Source: UBA4093 sp036676455 (GTDB taxonomy: Bacteria > Cyanobacteriota > Sericytochromatia > S15B-MN24 > UBA4093). Taken from it: DNA of 64,000 nt. Of this stretch, positions 34,230-42,375 are shown in pieces (the first letter of the stretch is position 1; each line of letters begins with the position of its first letter). The notes below the pieces were generated by a model that made no database searches, was not told where the DNA came from, and saw nothing but the letters and a program-made list of their open reading frames with translations. The translations under genes were made by a program, and so were the position numbers. Where the stretch lies: the NCBI GenBank assembly GCA_036676455.1, contig JAKFCW010000116.1, positions 1 to 64,000 of the forward strand, in the 5' to 3' direction.

Positions 34230-35075
34230 GTGTCCAAGCACGGCCTACCATGGGTCTTTATGAACCTCTCGCTCAGCCTACGAACGGGTTCAGGCACGGT
34301 CCTGCTGCTCAAACCGCCCCATCCGCGCGGAACGCTGGTCGTCGCCCACGGGGCCGGAAACGACCGGTTCTACTCCTTCGCGCCCTTCTTCGATGCGGCC
34401 CTCCGCGAGGGTTTTCAAGTCCTCTCCCTCGATTTGCCGGGCCACGGGCAAGGCAACAGCTCCATCTTCGAGGTCGAGCGCGCCGTCGAGGACTTCAGCG
34501 AGGCCGTCACCCTGGCGCGCCATGCCGCGCCCAACGCCGATCTTCCCTGGATCCTGGTGGGCAACAGCCTGGGCGGGGCGCTCTCCATGCGCGCGGTCGC
34601 CGAGACGCCCTTGCGGCCTGCCGGCGTCATCGGGATCGGCATGCCCACCCGTCTTCAGCTCGGGTGGCGCAGCATCTGGGGCGAGCTTCCCTCGCTGCTC
34701 TCACCAGCGATGCTCAGCTACCGCGAACACGTGACGAGCTGGAAGGAGGTCTTTCCGGCCTTCGGAGCCTTCCGCCGGGAGGACTTCCCGGTCCGCTGCG
34801 ATCGCAACGCGTACCTCGACGCCATCGCCGCCGTCCTCAACCGATCCTGGGAGATCACGCCGCCGGAGATCCCGGTCCTGCTGGTGCAGGGCAGCCGCGA
34901 CGCGGTGGCCCGCGCCGCCGAGACCCGCCTCTGGGTCGAGCGCATGCGCCAGCTCGGCGCCGACGTGACGCTTTCGGTCCTGCCACGGGTGGGACACCTG
35001 GACGTGATGCTCTCCCGCCGCGTCCACGCCGCCGTACTCGGCTGGGCACGGGGGCGCATGCCCGCATTTCCGTAA
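34230..35075 (+). CDS. alpha/beta-hydrolase family protein
   Basis: Up to 281 residues. Nucleophile elbow GNSLGG (Ser), an oxyanion-type HGAGNDR segment, DLPGHGQGNS, a possible acid residue in VQGSRD and the catalytic His in RVGHLDVML. Substrate unknown. The start is uncertain: GTG 34230 has a purine-rich stretch too close to it, and ATG 34260 has no clear ribosome site; the hydrolase core begins after either. Preceded by GGGTAAACTACGG, a motif shared with many promoters in this window. Confidence 0.7.
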   Translation: MSKHGLPWVFMNLSLSLRTGSGTVLLLKPPHPRGTLVVAHGAGNDRFYSFAPFFDAALREGFQVLSLDLPGHGQGNSSIFEVERAVEDFSEAVTLARHAAPNADLPWILVGNSLGGALSMRAVAETPLRPAGVIGIGMPTRLQLGWRSIWGELPSLLSPAMLSYREHVTSWKEVFPAFGAFRREDFPVRCDRNAYLDAIAAVLNRSWEITPPEIPVLLVQGSRDAVARAAETRLWVERMRQLGADVTLSVLPRVGHLDVMLSRRVHAAVLGWARGRMPAFP

Positions 35076-35150
35076 AAACTACGTTAGTCAACCCGAACCC
35101 GCCAACGTAAGCTAAGGCGGGCCCGTTTTGGATCTTAAGAATTCGTTGGG

Positions 35151-36557
35151 GTGTTCGGGTTGAAACAAGTCACACAACGGAGCTGGTACGAAGATATAAT
35201 GGCGCTAATGCGCGAGTACCAGACCCAGCTTCCGGCCAGCCCCGAGAAGCGATACCAACTCCTCACCGAGGCCCTCAACGCCATCGCCCTGGCGATCACG
35301 GCGGAATCCGATCTCGACAAGATCTTCCAGGTGATCGTCGATGCGGCGCGCACCCTGGTGAACGCGAACGCGGCCATCATCTACCACGTCAACGAAGCGC
35401 TCACCAGCCTGGAATCAGCCGCCTTCTCGTATCATGATCAGCTCGACCACCGGGATCCCGGCGACGGTCACTTCATGATCCCGCTGGGCCGGGGGCTCAT
35501 CTCGGACATCTTCTTCGGCGGCGTGCCCGTCCGCCTCTCCGACATCGAGACCTACCCGCGCCGCGTCGGGACTCCCGCCAACCACATCCCGATCCAGAAG
35601 ATCCTGGGCGTGCCCCTGCTCGATCGCAGCGGCCGCTCCATCGGGCTGCTGATGGCATGCGACAAGCTGGACGGCACGGAGTTCACGGAGGAGGACGAGC
35701 AGATCTTCCTGTCGCTGGCGCGCCAGGGCGGCATCGCCGTCGAGAACGCCCGCCTCTACCAGCAGCTCAAGGAAGCCAAGTCGACCCTGGAAGCCCAGGT
35801 GGAGGCCCGCACGGCGGAGCTGGCCCGCAAGAACGACGAGCTTCAGAACGCCAACCGCCTCAAGAGCGACTTCCTGGCCAAGATGAGCCATGAGCTTCGC
35901 ACGCCCTTGAACTCCATCATCGGCTTCTCGGACATGCTGCTCAACCAGTTCTACGGGCCGCTAAACGATCAGCAGCAGGACGGCCTGGAGCGCGTCCTGC
36001 GCAACGGCAAGCACCTGCTGGCCCTGATCAACGACGTGCTGGACATCTCCAAGATCGAGGCCTCCAGGATGCCCGTGCGGATCGAGGCCTGCGTCCCGCG
36101 CGAGATCCTCATGCAGGTCCTCTCCGCGGTCGAACCGCTGGCCCGCAAGAAGGGCCATCACCTGGTCCATGACCTCGCGGAAAGCCCGGTCATCGTCAAG
36201 AGCGACCCGACCAAGGTTCGCCAGATCGTCCTGAACCTCCTGACCAACGCCATCAACTTCACCGAAAGCGGCGAGGTCCGGCTGATGTCGCACAAGACGG
36301 AGGACCACTGGATCATCACGGTCAGCGACACGGGCATCGGCATCGCCCCGGAAGACCTGAACCGGGTCTTCGACGAGTTCTACCAGGTCGACTCCTCCAG
36401 CACCCGCAAGGTGGGAGGCACCGGCCTGGGCCTGCCGATCTGCCTGCGCATGGCGGGCCTGCTGGGCGGCGAACTGACCGTGTCGAGCAAGTCGGGCGAG
36501 GGATCATGCTTCACCGTCAAGCTGCCCCTGGAGTCCAAGCCCCTGGAGGCTGTTTGA
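35151..36557 (+). CDS. soluble GAF-domain sensor histidine kinase
   Basis: 468 residues with no membrane helix. A GAF domain (about 45-200), a coiled coil (about 205-240, ELARKNDELQNANRLKS), the H-box KMSHELRTPLN and the ATP-binding G boxes (NLLTNAINFTESG; DTGIGIAPEDLNRVFDEFYQ; GGTGLGLPI). The input is therefore cytoplasmic. First gene of a three-gene signalling unit; its stop overlaps the next start by one base. GTG 35151 is used here; ATG 35199 is a possible alternative. Confidence 0.87.
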   Translation: MFGLKQVTQRSWYEDIMALMREYQTQLPASPEKRYQLLTEALNAIALAITAESDLDKIFQVIVDAARTLVNANAAIIYHVNEALTSLESAAFSYHDQLDHRDPGDGHFMIPLGRGLISDIFFGGVPVRLSDIETYPRRVGTPANHIPIQKILGVPLLDRSGRSIGLLMACDKLDGTEFTEEDEQIFLSLARQGGIAVENARLYQQLKEAKSTLEAQVEARTAELARKNDELQNANRLKSDFLAKMSHELRTPLNSIIGFSDMLLNQFYGPLNDQQQDGLERVLRNGKHLLALINDVLDISKIEASRMPVRIEACVPREILMQVLSAVEPLARKKGHHLVHDLAESPVIVKSDPTKVRQIVLNLLTNAINFTESGEVRLMSHKTEDHWIITVSDTGIGIAPEDLNRVFDEFYQVDSSSTRKVGGTGLGLPICLRMAGLLGGELTVSSKSGEGSCFTVKLPLESKPLEAV

Positions 36558-36925
36558 TGCGGCGGGTCTTGCTGGTCGAGGACGTCGAGGACAACCGCAA
36601 GCTCGCGGGCGATCTGCTGCGCTTCGGCGGCTGGGAGGTCTCCGAGGCCGTGACCGGGGAAGAGGCGATCGCCAAGGCCCTGGACGATCGCTTCGAGCTG
36701 GTCCTCATGGATCTCTCCTTGCCGGGCGACATCGACGGCTGGGGCGCTACCCGCATGATCAAGGCCACCACCCCGGTTCCGATCATCGCGCTGACCGCGC
36801 ATGCCATGGCCGGGGACTCGGACCGCGCGCTCGCCGCCGGGTTCGACGGCTACATCACCAAACCCATCGAGGTCGGCACCTTCCTTTCCCAGATCGAGGA
36901 GGTCGTGCGCCGTGTCCATCCCTGA
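36557..36925 (+). CDS. single-domain response regulator
   Basis: 122 residues consisting only of a receiver domain: acidic pocket LLVEDVEDN, phospho-acceptor Asp in LVLMDLSLPGDIDGWGATR, Thr/Ser in ALTAHA and Lys in ITKPIEV. No output domain, of the DivK/CheY type that relays a phosphoryl group. GGAGG lies before ATG 36557. Likely passes signals between the kinases on either side. Confidence 0.88.
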   Translation: MRRVLLVEDVEDNRKLAGDLLRFGGWEVSEAVTGEEAIAKALDDRFELVLMDLSLPGDIDGWGATRMIKATTPVPIIALTAHAMAGDSDRALAAGFDGYITKPIEVGTFLSQIEEVVRRVHP

Positions 36926-38012
36926 GATCCGGGTGCTGGTGGTCGACGACCACGACGATAACCTCATTCTGCTGAAGATGGTCCTGGAGGCCCGCGGCCT
37001 CGGCTGCCTGACGGCCACCGACGGCCTGCAGGGCCTGGCGATCGCCCAGAGCGAGCGCCCGGACCTGATCCTGCTGGACCTCGAGATGCCCATCATGGAC
37101 GGCTTCACGATGCTGGAGGCCCTCAAGGCGGATAGCCGGACCCGCGGCATCCCGGTCATCATCCTGACGGCCACCTACCTGCAGCCGCTGAGCGTCGAGC
37201 GCGGCCTCGGGCTGGGCGCCGACGAATACCTCACCAAGCCCATCAACACCGAGGAGCTGCTGGTGCGGATCCGCTCGGTCATCCGCACGCGCAAGGCCGA
37301 GAACGAGCTGCAGCAGCTTCGCCAGGACCTGGCCTCGATGCTGGTGCACGACCTGCGCAGCCCGCTGGAGGGCATCGGCATCGCGCTCAACCTGATCCTG
37401 ACCCAGAGCCTGCCGGAGGCCGACTCCAAGCAGCTCGTCAGCATGGCGCGCGACCAGATCCTGGGCCTGTCCAAGATGGTCGAGGAGCTCGTGGAGTTCC
37501 ACCGGGTCGAGTCCGGCATGGCGGTCGCGCCCGAGCCGCTCGCCGCCAAGGAGCTGCTATCGGAGGCCGTCGCCGATGCGGAGTGGGTGGCCCAGGACAA
37601 GGGCCTCATGCTGGTGATGACCATGGGCGAGGACGTGCCGGCGCTGATGGGCGATCGCCGCATCATCAAGCGCGTGCTGGCCAACCTCGTCAGTAACGCC
37701 CTGAAGTTCACCGCCGAGGGCGTCGTCTCCCTTCATGCCAAGCGCCAGGACGACATGGTCCGCTTCGAGGTCGCCGACACCGGCCCCGGCATCCCGACCC
37801 ACGAGCTCGAGCGGGTCTTCGACAAGTACTTCCACATCCGCCGCCGCAAGGAGCGCCCCGAGCACGGCTTCGGCTTGGGACTCGCGTTCTGCAAGTTCGC
37901 CATCGAGGAGCATGGCGGCAAGATCGGGGTCACCAGCCAGGAAGGCATCGGCTCGACCTTCTGGTTCAGCCTGCCAGAGGCCCCACAGCCCGCTCTCGTC
38001 GACGCCCACTAG
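36912..38012 (+). CDS. receiver-histidine kinase hybrid protein
   Basis: 366 residues: N-terminal receiver (VLVVDDHDDN; Asp in LILLDLEMPIMDG; ILTATY; TKPIN), then a dimerisation domain with H-box MLVHDLRSPLEGIG (about residue 154), and a catalytic domain with NLVSNALKFT, DTGPGIPTHELERVFDKYF and FGLGLAFCKF. A receiver placed before the kinase suggests input from another kinase, probably the one at 35151. GTG 36912 follows GAGGAGG and overlaps the previous gene by 14 bases. Confidence 0.85.
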   Translation: MSIPEIRVLVVDDHDDNLILLKMVLEARGLGCLTATDGLQGLAIAQSERPDLILLDLEMPIMDGFTMLEALKADSRTRGIPVIILTATYLQPLSVERGLGLGADEYLTKPINTEELLVRIRSVIRTRKAENELQQLRQDLASMLVHDLRSPLEGIGIALNLILTQSLPEADSKQLVSMARDQILGLSKMVEELVEFHRVESGMAVAPEPLAAKELLSEAVADAEWVAQDKGLMLVMTMGEDVPALMGDRRIIKRVLANLVSNALKFTAEGVVSLHAKRQDDMVRFEVADTGPGIPTHELERVFDKYFHIRRRKERPEHGFGLGLAFCKFAIEEHGGKIGVTSQEGIGSTFWFSLPEAPQPALVDAH

Positions 38013-38130
38013 ACCAGACGCCCCTTTCATGTCATAAATGGGGCTGGAATCCGGGTGGAATACGGATCCCTTGCTTGCTCATGACCAGTAGACTTCTCAC
38101 ACCCCCCCCTTACATTTTGAGGTGCCCGTG

Positions 38131-39162
38131 ATGAATCACTGCCGCTCCCTGCTCGCGTCCATGGTCCTGCTTTCCGGCCTGGGCCTGGCCATGCCCGCCC
38201 ACGCGCTGCCGCAAACCTCGGTTTCGGGCGTCATCTTCGCGGAGTACACCACTCCGACCGACGGACGCGCCTCGGCCTTCGACGTGACGCGCGCCTTCTT
38301 CACCGCCAAGGCCCGCCTCGACGACACCTGGTCCGGGACCATCATGTACAATGCCATGCCGCTGGCTTACGTCTCGGGCGTGAGCAACGGAGTCGGGACG
38401 CTGCGCACCGAGGCGCATGACGGCATCCTGCAACAGGCCTTCATCCAGGCCAGCGGCCTGCTTCCCGGCCTCAACCTCCAGCTGGGCATGGTGACCTCCC
38501 CGTGGTTCGACTTCGAAGTCTCCCACTGGGGCTATCGCATGCTCGGCCTGCAGTACCTCCCGGTCTTCGGCGCGGGCTACATTCCCTCCTACGACGTGGG
38601 CCTCAAGGCTACCGGCAAGGTCGGCCCCGTGGGCTACATGGCCCAGGTGGACAACGGATCGGGCAACCGCGCCGCGGAAAACAACGGCACCAAGGCCTAC
38701 AGCGCCGGGCTCACCGTGGAGCCCCTGGCGGGCCTGACGCTCGCCACCCTCGGTTACCGCGGCAGCAACCCGTCGCTGGAGCAGGCGGACCGCTACTCGG
38801 CCTTCGCGGGCTATCGGACCGACGCCTTCAGGGTTGCTGCGCAAGCCACGCGCATGGTGAACCAGGCCGTGGGCGGAAGCCCGATCACCGGCCAAATCCT
38901 CTCCGCCTACACGGTGGTCGGCCTTCCCGTGCCTTTGCTGCCGTCGCCCGAGCTGATCGTGCGCGTGGACCAGCTCGACCGCAACGTCTCCGCCGCCGCG
39001 ATCGCGGGCCAGGGCGAGACCCTGCAGGGCGTGCTCGGCCTCAGCATCAAGCCCGCTCCGGGGGTCACCTTGGTGCTCGATGACCAGGTCGCCCAGGATA
39101 CGGTCGCAGGCGTCACGACGACCAGCAACACGGTGGCGCTGCATACCCAGCTGACCTTCTAG
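38131..39162 (+). CDS. outer-membrane beta-barrel (porin-like) protein
   Basis: 343 residues: signal peptide ending AHA, then alternating amphipathic strands to a C-terminal LTF, the Phe end recognised by the BAM machinery. Segments such as QGMVTSPWFDFEVSHWGYRMLG-like strands (present as LGMVTSPWFDFEVSH) recall phosphate-selective porin and alginate-porin folds. GAGG 8 bases before ATG 38131 sets the start. Solute unknown. Followed by a very strong terminator. Confidence 0.7.
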   Translation: MNHCRSLLASMVLLSGLGLAMPAHALPQTSVSGVIFAEYTTPTDGRASAFDVTRAFFTAKARLDDTWSGTIMYNAMPLAYVSGVSNGVGTLRTEAHDGILQQAFIQASGLLPGLNLQLGMVTSPWFDFEVSHWGYRMLGLQYLPVFGAGYIPSYDVGLKATGKVGPVGYMAQVDNGSGNRAAENNGTKAYSAGLTVEPLAGLTLATLGYRGSNPSLEQADRYSAFAGYRTDAFRVAAQATRMVNQAVGGSPITGQILSAYTVVGLPVPLLPSPELIVRVDQLDRNVSAAAIAGQGETLQGVLGLSIKPAPGVTLVLDDQVAQDTVAGVTTTSNTVALHTQLTF

Positions 39163-39214
39163 AGCAAACGCAAAGCCCCCTCGGCCTCGGCCGAGGGGGC
39201 TTTGCGTTTGCTCT
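39161..39214. terminator. 26-base-pair perfect hairpin terminator
   Basis: 39161-39186 is the exact reverse complement of 39189-39214 with a two-base TC centre; the stem contains AAAGCCCCCTCGGCC and its partner, and its outer part is AT-richer on both sides, so it could stop transcription from both directions. Confidence 0.8.
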
Positions 39215-39306
39215 CCGCGTTCGGTGCACTATAGCTAACGCCGTTTCTGCAGGTCAGCGAGCTTGACGATTCAACCACGTTACGACTGTCTCGCGGCTAA
39301 CGCTCG

Positions 39307-39334
39307 CTGCCTTACGAAACAGCCGCAGGCGCTA
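39307..39334 (+). repeat. dispersed intergenic repeat (CTGCCTTACGAAACAGCC...)
   Basis: 28 bases here match 63064-63091 at 26 positions and contain the 15-mer also found at 4601-4635. The segment CCGTTTCTGCAGGTCAGC (39241-39258) matches 63042-63059 at 16 of 18. No gene is visible in 39215-39364. Confidence 0.65.
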
Positions 39335-39364
39335 AGCGGACGATCTTACGGGCGCTTCCCGCCC

Positions 39365-39580
39365 TCAGGCGTTTGCTTCTTCCAGGCGGTCGAGGTCGGC
39401 GAGAATCTCGTCGAGCGAGGCATGGGCATCGGCGGCGGCTTGCGCCAGGCTGCGATGCTCGCCGCAGCAGGTGTCGATGAGGTAGAGGTTGAGGATGGCA
39501 ATCGAGCCGGGGAGCTTCTCAATGATCTGCCCGACGGTGAGGTCGGCGAGGGCGCTTGCGTTCACGGGAACTCCTTTCAT
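39365..39580 (-). CDS. small ScdA N-terminal (DUF542) domain protein
   Basis: 71 residues equal to the N-terminal domain of the RIC/YtfE/ScdA proteins that repair iron-sulfur clusters after NO damage. The diagnostic Cys pair is in NLYLIDTCCGEHRSL. The hemerythrin part that normally follows is missing here; a separate hemerythrin gene lies at 57693. Overlaps the previous gene by 4 bases. Last gene of the operon beginning at 42137. Confidence 0.8.
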   Translation of the reverse strand: MKGVPVNASALADLTVGQIIEKLPGSIAILNLYLIDTCCGEHRSLAQAAADAHASLDEILADLDRLEEANA

Positions 39581-39969
39581 TCGAGTGTTTTCCAGGCATT
39601 GACGATGAAGAGGGCGACGGCGACGACCTCGATGGTGCCGAAGGTCGCGAGGGACAGGGTTCCCAGCGACCCCAGGGTGAACCTCAGGCCAAAGGAAACG
39701 GCCATCCCGACCAGGCCGACGTTGGCCAGGATCAGGTGGTAGCGCGCGAGCTTATGGCTGAAGAGCTGCTTGCCGCGGAAGCGCGGAATCACGTGGTAGG
39801 CGACTCCGTAGACGAACATGGCCATGAAGCCCAGGAGGTTGAGGTGGGCGTGGGTGGGCTTGATGTAGAGCATCCAGTTGGGCTGGATGGCCATGGTCAG
39901 GCCGAGGACGACGCCGACGCCCAGGTAGATCAGAGCGGCGCGGATGAACCAGATAGTCTCGAAGCTCAT
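39577..39969 (-). CDS. four-helix membrane protein resembling a heme-copper oxidase fragment
   Basis: 130 residues, four helices. PTHAHLNLLGF and YHVIPRFRGK place His residues as in helices of the NorB/CcoN family, and short proteins of this kind occur near denitrification genes. It may bind heme b. It is complete in itself with good overlaps on both sides, so not a broken oxidase gene. Function unknown. Confidence 0.7.
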   Translation of the reverse strand: MSFETIWFIRAALIYLGVGVVLGLTMAIQPNWMLYIKPTHAHLNLLGFMAMFVYGVAYHVIPRFRGKQLFSHKLARYHLILANVGLVGMAVSFGLRFTLGSLGTLSLATFGTIEVVAVALFIVNAWKTLE

Positions 39970-40274
39970 CGCCGGCCGAGCCCCAGCAGCTTCTGACCCT
40001 CGGGGTCGATCTTCTCGGGGCTCCAGCGGGGCTCCCAGACGAGATCCACGGAGATCTTGGTGACGCCGTCGACCTTGCTGACCGCGTGCTGGATGCCGTC
40101 CATGATCACGCGCTCCATCGGGCAGCCGGGAGTGGTGAGGGTCATCGTGATGAGGACGGCTCCGTCCTCGGCCACGGCGACGCCGTAGACCAGGCCCAGG
40201 GTGATGATGTCGAGGCCGAGTTCGGGGTCGTAGACCGTACGAAGCGCCTCGCGCACCGAGTTTTCGTTAAGCAT
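39966..40274 (-). CDS. DUF59 / MIP18-family protein (SufT/PaaD-like)
   Basis: 102 residues with VYDPELGLDIITLGLVYGV near the N-terminus and LTTPGCPMERVIMDGIQ with the conserved Cys, both signatures of the DUF59 family that assists iron-sulfur cluster assembly. In this operon a role in making or repairing Fe-S clusters under NO is a reasonable inference. Confidence 0.85.
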   Translation of the reverse strand: MLNENSVREALRTVYDPELGLDIITLGLVYGVAVAEDGAVLITMTLTTPGCPMERVIMDGIQHAVSKVDGVTKISVDLVWEPRWSPEKIDPEGQKLLGLGRR

Positions 40275-40287
40275 GCGTGTTCTCCCT

Positions 40288-41592
40288 CTAGCGTTTCAAA
40301 GTTTGGACGGTCATGCCGGCGGTGGCGATCGCCCCCAAAGCGAGTAAGAGTCCGGCCCCCTGGACCCCGGGCCCGAAACCGGTGAGGATGGAGGGCACGG
40401 CGAGCAAGAGGCCGAGCTGGCTGGCCCAGAAGCCGAGCCAGGTGAGCCGCTCGTCGTAGATGTCCTTGATGAGCGGGACCTTGGTCTTGCCCACCAGGGA
40501 CGAGTAGCGGTGATACCAGGCCAGGAAGGGCATGATCTTGTGGAACTGGCCGATGGTGGTGAAGCCGATGAAGCCGACCATGCCGGTCACGGCGTAGGCG
40601 ATCGCCCAGCGGTCCGGCGACACGCCCGCGGGGATCGCTCCCCAGGCGAGGGCGAGGCCCATGACGGCGGCCACGAGGAGCCAGCCGATGGACGCGTAGA
40701 CGTAGGTCAGCCCCGCGTCGAGCTTGCGGCGGGTGCGCCCGCGGAACATGGCCACAGCATCCCATGCCCAAAGGGCGGCGCTGGCGACGGCCAGCAGTGC
40801 CCCGCCCCGCACGAGCCCGGACATCTCATGGAAGCTACCGCAGGCGATGCCCAGGATGCCGGCGACGCCCAGGGCGAGCACGGCCCAGGCGCGCTGATCA
40901 CGCTCGTTGGTGACCGCGAACATCGGGATCAGGCGGTACGAGACACCGAAGATCAGCAGGGTGGCGCAGCCGAAAGCCGCCAGGTGCGCGTGAATGGTCA
41001 GGGCGTTGGGAATCTGCCAGGCCCCGGCGGGGTCGGAGTAGCCGAGGGCGCGGATCATGCCGAGCGTCACGGCGGCCCCGAGGCTGAGCAGGGAGGCCAC
41101 CATGAAGGCGCCGACGACGTTCCACTGCGCGCCCTTGACCAGGGAAACGGCGATGTTGACGAGGAAGGCCGCAATGGCCGCCCCCGCCAGGGTGGCGCCG
41201 ATGCCGAGCCAGGCGGGCATCGATCCCCAGAAGCCGGTGACCATGGCGACCACTCCGGGCAGGAAGACCCAGAACGTGAGCTTCCCGAGGCGCTGGCTCC
41301 AGATCGGCGCCAGCAAGACGACGGGAACCATCTGGTAGGAGGCTCCCATGATCATCCCGACGATGGCACCCAGGGTCATGACGTGCGTCAGGCCGAGCAC
41401 ATGGGGATTCCAGGGAGACCCGGTGAGGGCGGGGCCCGAGACGACGATGCCGAGCATCGCCAGGAGGTAGGCGGCGACCCCGAGCCCGAAGAAGCGCAGC
41501 GGAAGCGAGAAATCCGGGGATCGCTCGGTGGCGATGCCTCCGGAGCGCGCCGGGGGAGTGGGCTTCGAGCCTGCGCTCTTCAGGATCGGCAT
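40288..41592 (-). CDS. 12-TM heme-copper-oxidase-like (NnrS-like) membrane protein
   Basis: 434 residues with about 12 helices. His residues lie in helices as in heme-copper oxidases: HVLGLTHVMTLGAIVG, LTIHAHLAAFG, GSFHEMSGL and TTIGQFHKIMPFLAWYHRYS. The NorB/CcoN binuclear HH motif is absent, so it is not a reductase of known type. Similar proteins accompany denitrification genes and NnrS-type NO resistance proteins. A relative lies at 53618. Confidence 0.7.
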   Translation of the reverse strand: MPILKSAGSKPTPPARSGGIATERSPDFSLPLRFFGLGVAAYLLAMLGIVVSGPALTGSPWNPHVLGLTHVMTLGAIVGMIMGASYQMVPVVLLAPIWSQRLGKLTFWVFLPGVVAMVTGFWGSMPAWLGIGATLAGAAIAAFLVNIAVSLVKGAQWNVVGAFMVASLLSLGAAVTLGMIRALGYSDPAGAWQIPNALTIHAHLAAFGCATLLIFGVSYRLIPMFAVTNERDQRAWAVLALGVAGILGIACGSFHEMSGLVRGGALLAVASAALWAWDAVAMFRGRTRRKLDAGLTYVYASIGWLLVAAVMGLALAWGAIPAGVSPDRWAIAYAVTGMVGFIGFTTIGQFHKIMPFLAWYHRYSSLVGKTKVPLIKDIYDERLTWLGFWASQLGLLLAVPSILTGFGPGVQGAGLLLALGAIATAGMTVQTLKR

Positions 41593-41594
41593 GG

Positions 41595-42137
41595 TTACTT
41601 CCTCACCGTGATCCGGTAGCCGCCTTCTGGCAGCTCGTCAGTTTCATGCGCCAGTCCCAGCTCCTCGATCTTGGGATAGAGGAGCATGGGGCGGCGCTCG
41701 TTGAGAGCCTCCATGCGCTGACCGGGGACGAGCTGCTGGACGATGGCGAGGATCCGGATCATGGGCTCGGGCGGTTCCAGGCCCCGGTTATCGACGTGGA
41801 TCACCTCCGCGGTGACCGTGATCCCCTTGGCCGCCAGGCCCTCGACGTCCGAGACGTCGTAGAGGGGGGCTTCCGCGGGGGCCTCGGAGTCGGCGGCGGC
41901 GGCGGGTCCGCCCATGACCGCGCGGGCGTTCAGCTCGTGCAGGAAGCCTGCAACGCGCTCGGGCTCCCAGTGATGCATCTGGGTGGCGCCCTTGATGCTC
42001 ACGAGGTGCGCGAAGGTGCGTCGCATGAGGGGGTTCGCGAGCGGCTTGAAGCCATGGCTGACGAAGACGTCGAGGGTCTGTGGAAAGCGGGTCAAGACCT
42101 CGTTGACCTTCATGTCGGCGGTGATGAGGTTCGCCAT
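41595..42137 (-). CDS. DUF1858-DUF2249 fusion protein
   Basis: 180 residues. N-terminal DUF1858 (KVNEVLTRFPQTLDVFVSHGFKPLANP, in parts), an Ala/Pro/Glu linker (about 78-90) and C-terminal DUF2249 (VIHVDNRGLEPPEPMIRILAIVQQL and LNERRPMLLYPKIEELG, in parts). Both domains are widespread next to NO reductase and hemerythrin genes but have no established biochemical function. First gene of a five-gene operon, divergent from qNor and sharing its operator. Confidence 0.85.
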   Translation of the reverse strand: MANLITADMKVNEVLTRFPQTLDVFVSHGFKPLANPLMRRTFAHLVSIKGATQMHHWEPERVAGFLHELNARAVMGGPAAAADSEAPAEAPLYDVSDVEGLAAKGITVTAEVIHVDNRGLEPPEPMIRILAIVQQLVPGQRMEALNERRPMLLYPKIEELGLAHETDELPEGGYRITVRK

Positions 42138-42166
42138 GTGGTCCTCCTTGTCGATTTTCTAACCCG

Positions 42167-42209
42167 AGCATAGGCGCGTCGGGGATGGGGGGGTATGAGG
42201 GGGCTCATA
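42167..42209 (-). promoter_or_regulatory. Crp/Fnr-type operator between the DUF2249 operon and qNor, with minus-strand -10
   Basis: TATGAG-GGGG-CTCATA (42194-42209) is a perfect palindrome in its six-base arms, the best operator in the window. On the minus strand TATGCT (42172-42167) follows after 23 bases. On the plus strand no -10 lies at the matching distance; AATACGGATC (42221-42230) is nearer. Confidence 0.7.
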
Positions 42210-42375
42210 CTCTGCGGAAAAATACGGATCCGCCACCAAGAATTTCGCAGGAGCTTTGGCGGCGGTGGCCACTCCCAAGCGCTCCGAACCCCCCTTAGAT
42301 GGGGACGGGAAGTCGTGCGCGGGCATCGGAACCGGGCTGCGGAACCGGGAAGCGCAGTGGGGAAGGACGGTCATC

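Noticed and set aside
39577..39969. Truncated norB pseudogene
   Set aside because: The short frame is complete, overlaps its neighbours by 4 bases as in a working operon, and its His motifs are at proper helix positions; short proteins of this type exist in their own right.
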